Made by a program: the position numbers and the translations under genes. This document shows positions 21,434 to 26,054 of a DNA stretch of 26,054 nucleotides, in pieces; position 1 is the stretch's first letter, and the number at the start of each line of letters is the position of its first letter. Under the pieces are notes generated by a model. It searched no databases and was not told where the DNA came from. It saw nothing but the letters and a program-made list of their open reading frames with translations. Origin of the DNA: Chromera velia (taxonomy: Eukaryota; Sar; Chromeraceae); the NCBI GenBank assembly GCA_018398765.1, contig JAHBMJ010001792.1:1-26054 (forward strand), in the 5' to 3' direction.

Positions 21434-24400
21434 AGGTGCGCTCTCCTGGTGCAGGTACGACCTCTTGTTCCGTTCTGGTGACACTGCTGAGATTCTCAGC
21501 GTCTTCGAGAAGTACGCACAGAGGGCAAAAATCTCCAGACCGATTCTCACTGCTGACGGAGAGCCCTCTGAGACTTTTGTCCCTCCACAGCCCCCCAAGC
21601 TCTCCGATCGTGACAGATACATGTTCTCTGTTCAAATGGAAGGTATCAAGAAGACACGGGAGGCCATCGCGCTCTCATTTGAGAACGAGGAGAATGCCCT
21701 TGTGAGGAAACGGATGCCTCGCCCTGAAGTCACTCTCACATCCTCTGAGGAGGAGCCTTCAGCAGGAGAGGACGTCGACATGACACCCGTCCCTGAGACC
21801 GCTTCCTCTTCTTCAGCTTCGGCTTCTAATACTCAACAGGCAGAGGGTGGAAAGGAGGGTTGTGCCCCTCCCTCTGCACCTGCAGCTGCCCCCCCTGCCC
21901 CCCGGTCTGTTGCCCTGATTCCTTTGGGACCCGAGAAGGCGAAGGCCATTTCCAAAAAGATGAGTTGGATCCTCCGACACGGGGCCAACCAGGTCGGACT
22001 GTCGATGCGCTCCGACGGCTTCGTTTTGATGAGAGACCTCTTGGCACTTCCAAATTTCAAGGGAGTCCTTGAGGGAGCAGTCAGACTCGTCGTTGATCGG
22101 GACGAGAAGACCAGATACACAATCAGAGAAGAGGACGGGAAGACATGGTGAGTCAGTCGGCTGGTGAGTGGGTTGGACGATTAGATGAGAGAAGATGCAT
22201 GGGTCCGCCTGTAGAGTCTGTCGTCTGACATCTCAGAGGACTTTCTTTTAGAATAAACGTGAAGATGGACCCGAAGACATCAGGGATTGAAAAGCGAAAC
22301 GTAACACGAAACCATCGATTTCCCCGTCTTGTCTTGAAAACATCTCCTGTTGCACATGATGCTGCTCAAAAAGGGCTTAAATTCAAAGCACCTTAAATCA
22401 AAAACCGTTCGCCAAATCTTTTCCGGATTGCATGACTGTTTGTGTCTCGCCATTTGTTGACCTATCTATATATGTTCCTCTCGTTCCCTCATTCCTTTTA
22501 CTTTGACCTTTTTCATTTCTCCTCAGGATCCGCGCCAACCAGGGCCACTCTGCGCACATGAAGGTGGAGGAGGAGGGTATGTTGACCCGAGTAAACGAGG
22601 CCTCCCAACTGCCTGTGTGTGTACACGGTACGCGGTCTGTTGCTCTTGAAGGAATCATGAAGGACGGGCTGCTTCCGATGGGAAGGAAACACGTCCACTT
22701 TGCACAAGGGCTTCCGGGTGCTGATGGCGTCATCTCTGGCATGAGGCAGAGTGCCGATGTGGTGATTCATCTGGACGTCCAGAAAGCCATGAAGGCTGGC
22801 GCCGTGTTTTTCCTTTCGGACAACGGTGTGGTCCTCTCCGACGGCGTTGGGGGTCAGGGCTTCTCTCCTGAGTTCTTTTTGAAAGTCGAAAGGAGAGAAG
22901 TGACGAGAAACGTGCCTCCGAGAACGGAGGAGACAGGTGAAAGAGGAGGGGGTCCTTCGGTTGGAGCCCAGAGGGGGGGGAAGGGAAGAAGATGGGGAGG
23001 CTCTAAGGGGTCAGCAGACGCGGCGGCTGGCTCTGCTGCTGTTGTTGCGCCCTCTGCTTCTTCTTCCGGTCTAGTTCCTCATCCTCATGCAGCCGCTTCG
23101 ATCTGTGAGGGCCCCTTTGAGTTCCTCGTCCTTGACTTTGAGGCGACATGCATCGAGGGGCAGAAGATTGATCCTCAAGAAATCATTGAATTTCCTGTCA
23201 GTCAGTCAGAGAGTTAAGGGAGTGAGCGAGTGAGTCTGTCTGTCAGTCAGTCAGTCAGTGGGTTGTGCAGGCAAGAAACGCAAAAACACAATGAGAAAAG
23301 CAGTCATTTTAGACGAGTATCAAGAGTACTTCGATGATTGAGTTGTTCTTGTGGAAGTTTTGCTTTCTCTTGGGGGCATTCAGACAATCCCGTGGACGAA
23401 CCCGAAGAGAAGAAAACATATGCCTAGAGAAGGAGACTAAAGGAACTGCGGAGACAGTGACAATGAAAGGGTGCGCACATCCATTGAACGCTCTGTGCGC
23501 CTACCTGAGTGCGGTGCATGATTGAAGTGGATTCCTGATCAACACCAAAGTTGATGTATGAAAGTCGTGGTGGCGTGATTTTGTGCTTGCATGCAGGTAG
23601 TTCCCGTCTCCTCTGACGCCACGCGGCCTCCCTGGAGGTATGAGGACACTGCAGGGCAGATCAGAAATCTGCACTTCCACTCCTACGTGAGACCTGAGCA
23701 TTTCCCCGAGCTGTCTGAGTTCTGCACTAACTTGACGGGCATCCAACAGGAAACAGTCAACGCAGCACCCCCTTTCAGAGAGGTATTCGCATCATTCTGT
23801 GACTGGATGGCCAAGCGTGGTAGCGATGTGCAGAAGCCCTTCGCATCTGCCATCTCTGAACCTGTCGAGGCCCGGGTTCCCTATGTGTTCGTGACTTGTG
23901 GGGACTTCGACGTCAGGAGCTGTCTGAAGCAGCAGTGCAGGACTGCAGGCGTGCAGTGCCCCCCTGGGGTTGCGTGCTACGTAAACATGAAGAGGGTGAG
24001 TAGAATGAATGAAGAGAGCTAGGCGGTCTGGCCTCTTTGGTCTCCTTGCATCTGTTTGTCTTTGGGCGTTTTTCAGCCTTTCAGTCAACTGTTCGATTTT
24101 TATCTGCTCGTTCACATGGTCTCCCGCTTTTGTTCCTGTGCGTGGTGCAGTGTGTATATGCTGGCTTTGTCGACGTATTGAATTGACGAGCGGCTTTATT
24201 TGCCTTTCTTTCTTTGTTGCAGGTGTTCTCTGAATTGATGGTAAGAGAGTCCAACGGGATGGAGCACATGCTGGGAGTTTTGGGGCTCGAGTTGGAGGGC
24301 AGGCACCATTCGGGAATTGACGACGCAAAGAATCTTGCTCGAGTGTGGATTGCACTTATGGAGTCAGTCAGAGACAGCCAGGTTGCAATGCTTTTCTTCG

Positions 24401-24749
24401 ATTCATCATTTAGTTTTGCCCGAGTGGTTAGGTCCAGAAGTTGGTGTGCAGACAGAGATAGCACGTGAAGACGAATCGGTGCAAGTCCTTCTGCCCCTCT
24501 GACGGGCTGGATTTTTTGAATAAGTGCTATCCAGGCTCTTGAACGAAGAGGTTGATCGCGAAGGGAAAGGATACATGCACTCAGTTTCATTGCAGCTGTC
24601 ACTCCCTCTATCTGCAGGCGCTTCCCAGTCCTCCGAACACGAGCAGGCGTCTTGCGATACGTGACTACAGTGAAAATGCCAACTGTTTCAGCGTAAAGAC
24701 TCTCAAGAGTTCGCTGGAGAACTCTGTGAGCTCTAGCTTGGATGGTTGA
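20313..24749 (+). CDS. MJ1316 - KptA/Tpt1 2'-phosphotransferase - ERI1-like DEDDh exonuclease fusion
   Basis: Exons: 20313-20446, 20514-20548, 20731-20803, 21455-22147, 22527-23196, 23597-23995, 24223-24366, and a last exon from 24618. Residues about 9-90 form an MJ1316 domain ([44 protein letters not shown]), predicted to bind RNA ends with cyclic phosphate. Residues about 240-420 form KptA/Tpt1, which moves an RNA 2'-phosphate to NAD+: [12 protein letters not shown] (R255, H256), IRANQGHS (R314), VCVHGTR (H345), GRKHVHFA (R365), [10 protein letters not shown]. After a Gly/Ala/Ser-rich linker comes an ERI1-type 3'-5' exonuclease: LVLDFEATC (D515, E517), TCGDFDVR (D640), [12 protein letters not shown] (H697, D702), completing the DEDDh set. 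Phase matches at all junctions through 24366. The end is ambiguous: direct splicing gives stop 24747-24749 (759 residues); inserting a 16-base microexon (24535-24550) gives stop 24662-24664 (736 residues). No targeting peptide is seen, so probably nuclear or cytosolic. Confidence 0.9.
21265..21431. repeat. Long (CA)n microsatellite just upstream of exon 4
   Basis: About 165 bases of CA repeat with CATG and TA interruptions end 23 bases before exon 4 of the RNA-end enzyme gene, taking the place where branch point and polypyrimidine tract are expected. His/Thr and Cys/Val polymers translated from it are not protein. Confidence 0.95.
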
Positions 24750-25640
24750 AGGCAGCTTGCAACATCTCAGTTACATGTGGTGCACTTAGTTTCCATCCAC
24801 TGGCAGTCTTTCACCAGGTTTTTCCTTGAAGCTTTCACAGTCTGAGCAAAGGCTCCTATCAGGATGTTCATGCAACCTGATGTCCAGCTTCGCTCAGACC
24901 TACATAGTCCTATACGACCATGCAGTGGGGTAATCTATCTACCTGGCCTGGCTATCAACACTACTAAATCGCTGTAAATCGCTGTACACTTGAAAAGTTG
25001 TATTGTATTAACCATAACATGTTCTACAAAATTTTAATGTTCAGAGTTTTAATAATTATAACTAATTCAATTGATCAATCTAAAATTTGATTTTCCAGTC
25101 AATGTCAGATTGAATGTCTGAATATCTCTAGGAATGTGTAGGTCAATGTAACATAATAATAACGCACAGACGTGGGCGGGCGGGATATGAGGGGGGTCTT
25201 AATTAAACGGTAGGACCCCATATAAAGCCAAAAACGTACAGTATGGCCTTATCTGGCGGCTCCGGTGGCCCCAGAGGCCCGCGACCTACCAAAATGATCG
25301 TCAGGACCCCAGCATTTCAAATCTGGCGAAATTTTGACCGCAACTTTCCGGGGTCACCCTCAAAATCATCAAAATGTCTGAAAAAACCTCAGAAAGCTCA
25401 CAGATGTCTGCAGAGGGCCAAGTTCGTTCCCTCTTGCCTTGTTTTCCTTCTTGTTGTCCAGAGCAGTATTGGTAGTAAAAGTTGTACCATTCCCCTCCTT
25501 TAAGACCAGACAGCTTGTGTCTGTGTCAGAGTGAAGTCTTGTTGCACCGCTGGTGCTATACGTTATCAAAGCGTGACTAGAAAGAAAATGAGAATTAAAT
25601 AAATTGACTTAATCGAAAATAGTGCTAAGCAAAAGAGAAT
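24750..25640. other. 3' flank and AT-rich intergenic DNA
   Basis: The left part is presumably the 3' UTR of the RNA-end enzyme gene. A more GC-rich block at about 25170-25420 contains an 86-codon open frame from an ATG at 25243, with no recognisable domain. It may be a fragment of a dispersed repeat. The rest is AT-rich. Confidence 0.5.
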
Positions 25641-25649
25641 GGTGTGTAT

Positions 25650-25728
25650 CGCTTACGTTCATAACCTAGTGGTTAATATACAACATTAACAAACAGAAGA
25701 TCATAGGTTCAATCCTCGCTACCTGCCT
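25650..25728 (+). repeat. tRNA-like pseudogene or SINE head with A- and B-box
   Basis: TAACCTAGTGG at 25662-25672 matches the RNA polymerase III A-box at all but one position. GGTTCAATCC at 25706-25715 matches the B-box with one base missing, and the spacing suits a tRNA. A convincing acceptor stem and intact T-arm are not seen, so this is not a functional tRNA gene. It is more likely a tRNA-derived SINE or decayed tRNA copy. Confidence 0.45.
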
Positions 25729-25755
25729 TTTTAAGGATCAACAAGAAAAGAGACG

Positions 25756-25810
25756 GGACGTTAACGTCCTGTACTATACAGATTTTGGCCTGTCGCATTT
25801 CGATCGAAAT
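25756..25810. repeat. Pair of perfect 14-bp palindromes
   Basis: GGACGTTAACGTCC at 25756-25769 and ATTTCGATCGAAAT at 25797-25810 are each perfect palindromes, 27 bases apart, about 30-70 bases after the tRNA-like segment. They could be part of a SINE body or dimeric-protein binding sites; nothing here decides which. Confidence 0.7.
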
Positions 25811-26054
25811 CACATGAAAGACTTCTGAAAGACTTTCTGGAAGACTACTATGAAATCAGATTGATCACTGAATCGCAAGAAAGCTCCATGCTCCTGACAT
25901 CGATCGAGTCTGTCACTAAGGATCGACCTGAATCGCTCCAGCGACATCAAGCCCTGAAGACCCTTGAACCTCTGCAAGCACTTACTAGCGCCAACCCCTC
26001 TAAGTAGGCCTTAACAGTTCTATAATAGCCTATATAGGCAGGTCTAGCCAGATT

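Noticed and set aside
21137-21635. Cys/Val-rich and His/Thr-rich open frames
   Set aside because: They are translations of the CA microsatellite on both strands, not proteins.
1369-24749. Idea that introns are always pyrimidine-rich on the sense strand
   Set aside because: Some introns fit, but others in the same genes (for example 4389-4490 and 5230-5330 in the minus-strand gene) are pyrimidine-rich on the antisense strand.
25650-25728. Functional tRNA gene
   Set aside because: B-box is one base short and neither a paired acceptor stem nor a proper T-arm can be drawn; reported only as tRNA-like.

Overview
The window is nuclear DNA from a eukaryote with a complex (secondary, red-lineage) plastid and flagella, most likely a chromerid alga such as Chromera velia. 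Four observations support this. (1) A thylakoid-lumen protein carries signal peptide, transit peptide and a twin-arginine lumen signal in series, with Phe directly after the predicted signal-peptide cleavage site. (2) There is a gene for a ciliary dynein assembly factor. (3) All four genes are cut into many small exons by long introns full of microsatellites, and 25 of the 31 introns in these models end in GCAG. (4) Genes alternate with AT-rich intergenic DNA carrying short transposons. The species is inference. All gene models were built by hand from splice sites, reading phase and remembered family features; none has been checked against transcripts.

Layout. 1-1368: one arm of a long-range inverted duplication, microsatellites and AT-rich DNA. 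1369-7680 (minus): a DNAAF4/DYX1C1-like dynein assembly factor (CS domain plus TPRs), about 957 residues in nine exons, over twice the length of the human protein. 7681-8249: divergent promoter region with a small GC-rich patch. 8250-11044 (plus): thylakoid-lumen pentapeptide-repeat protein, six exons, 272 residues. 11045-14461: AT-rich, mostly geneless, with two related DNA transposons of MITE type (12321-12561 and 12721-13536), each flanked by a perfect 8-bp target-site duplication. 14462-19345 (minus): p47/NSFL1C-type Cdc48 adaptor (SEP plus UBX, no UBA), about 12 exons. 19346-20312: second divergent promoter region with a very GC-rich island. 20313-24749 (plus): a three-domain RNA-end enzyme, MJ1316 + KptA/Tpt1 2'-phosphotransferase + ERI1-type DEDDh 3'-5' exonuclease. 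24750-26054: AT-rich, with a tRNA-like SINE/pseudogene and two perfect palindromes.

The best candidate for something new is the 20313-24749 gene. One polypeptide joins a domain predicted to recognise RNA ends carrying cyclic phosphate, an NAD+-dependent enzyme that removes 2'-phosphates left by RNA ligation, and a 3'-5' exoribonuclease. Key catalytic residues of both enzymes are visible. This suggests a single-protein device for RNA end repair or surveillance. The four genes otherwise show no common pathway; they form two head-to-head pairs.
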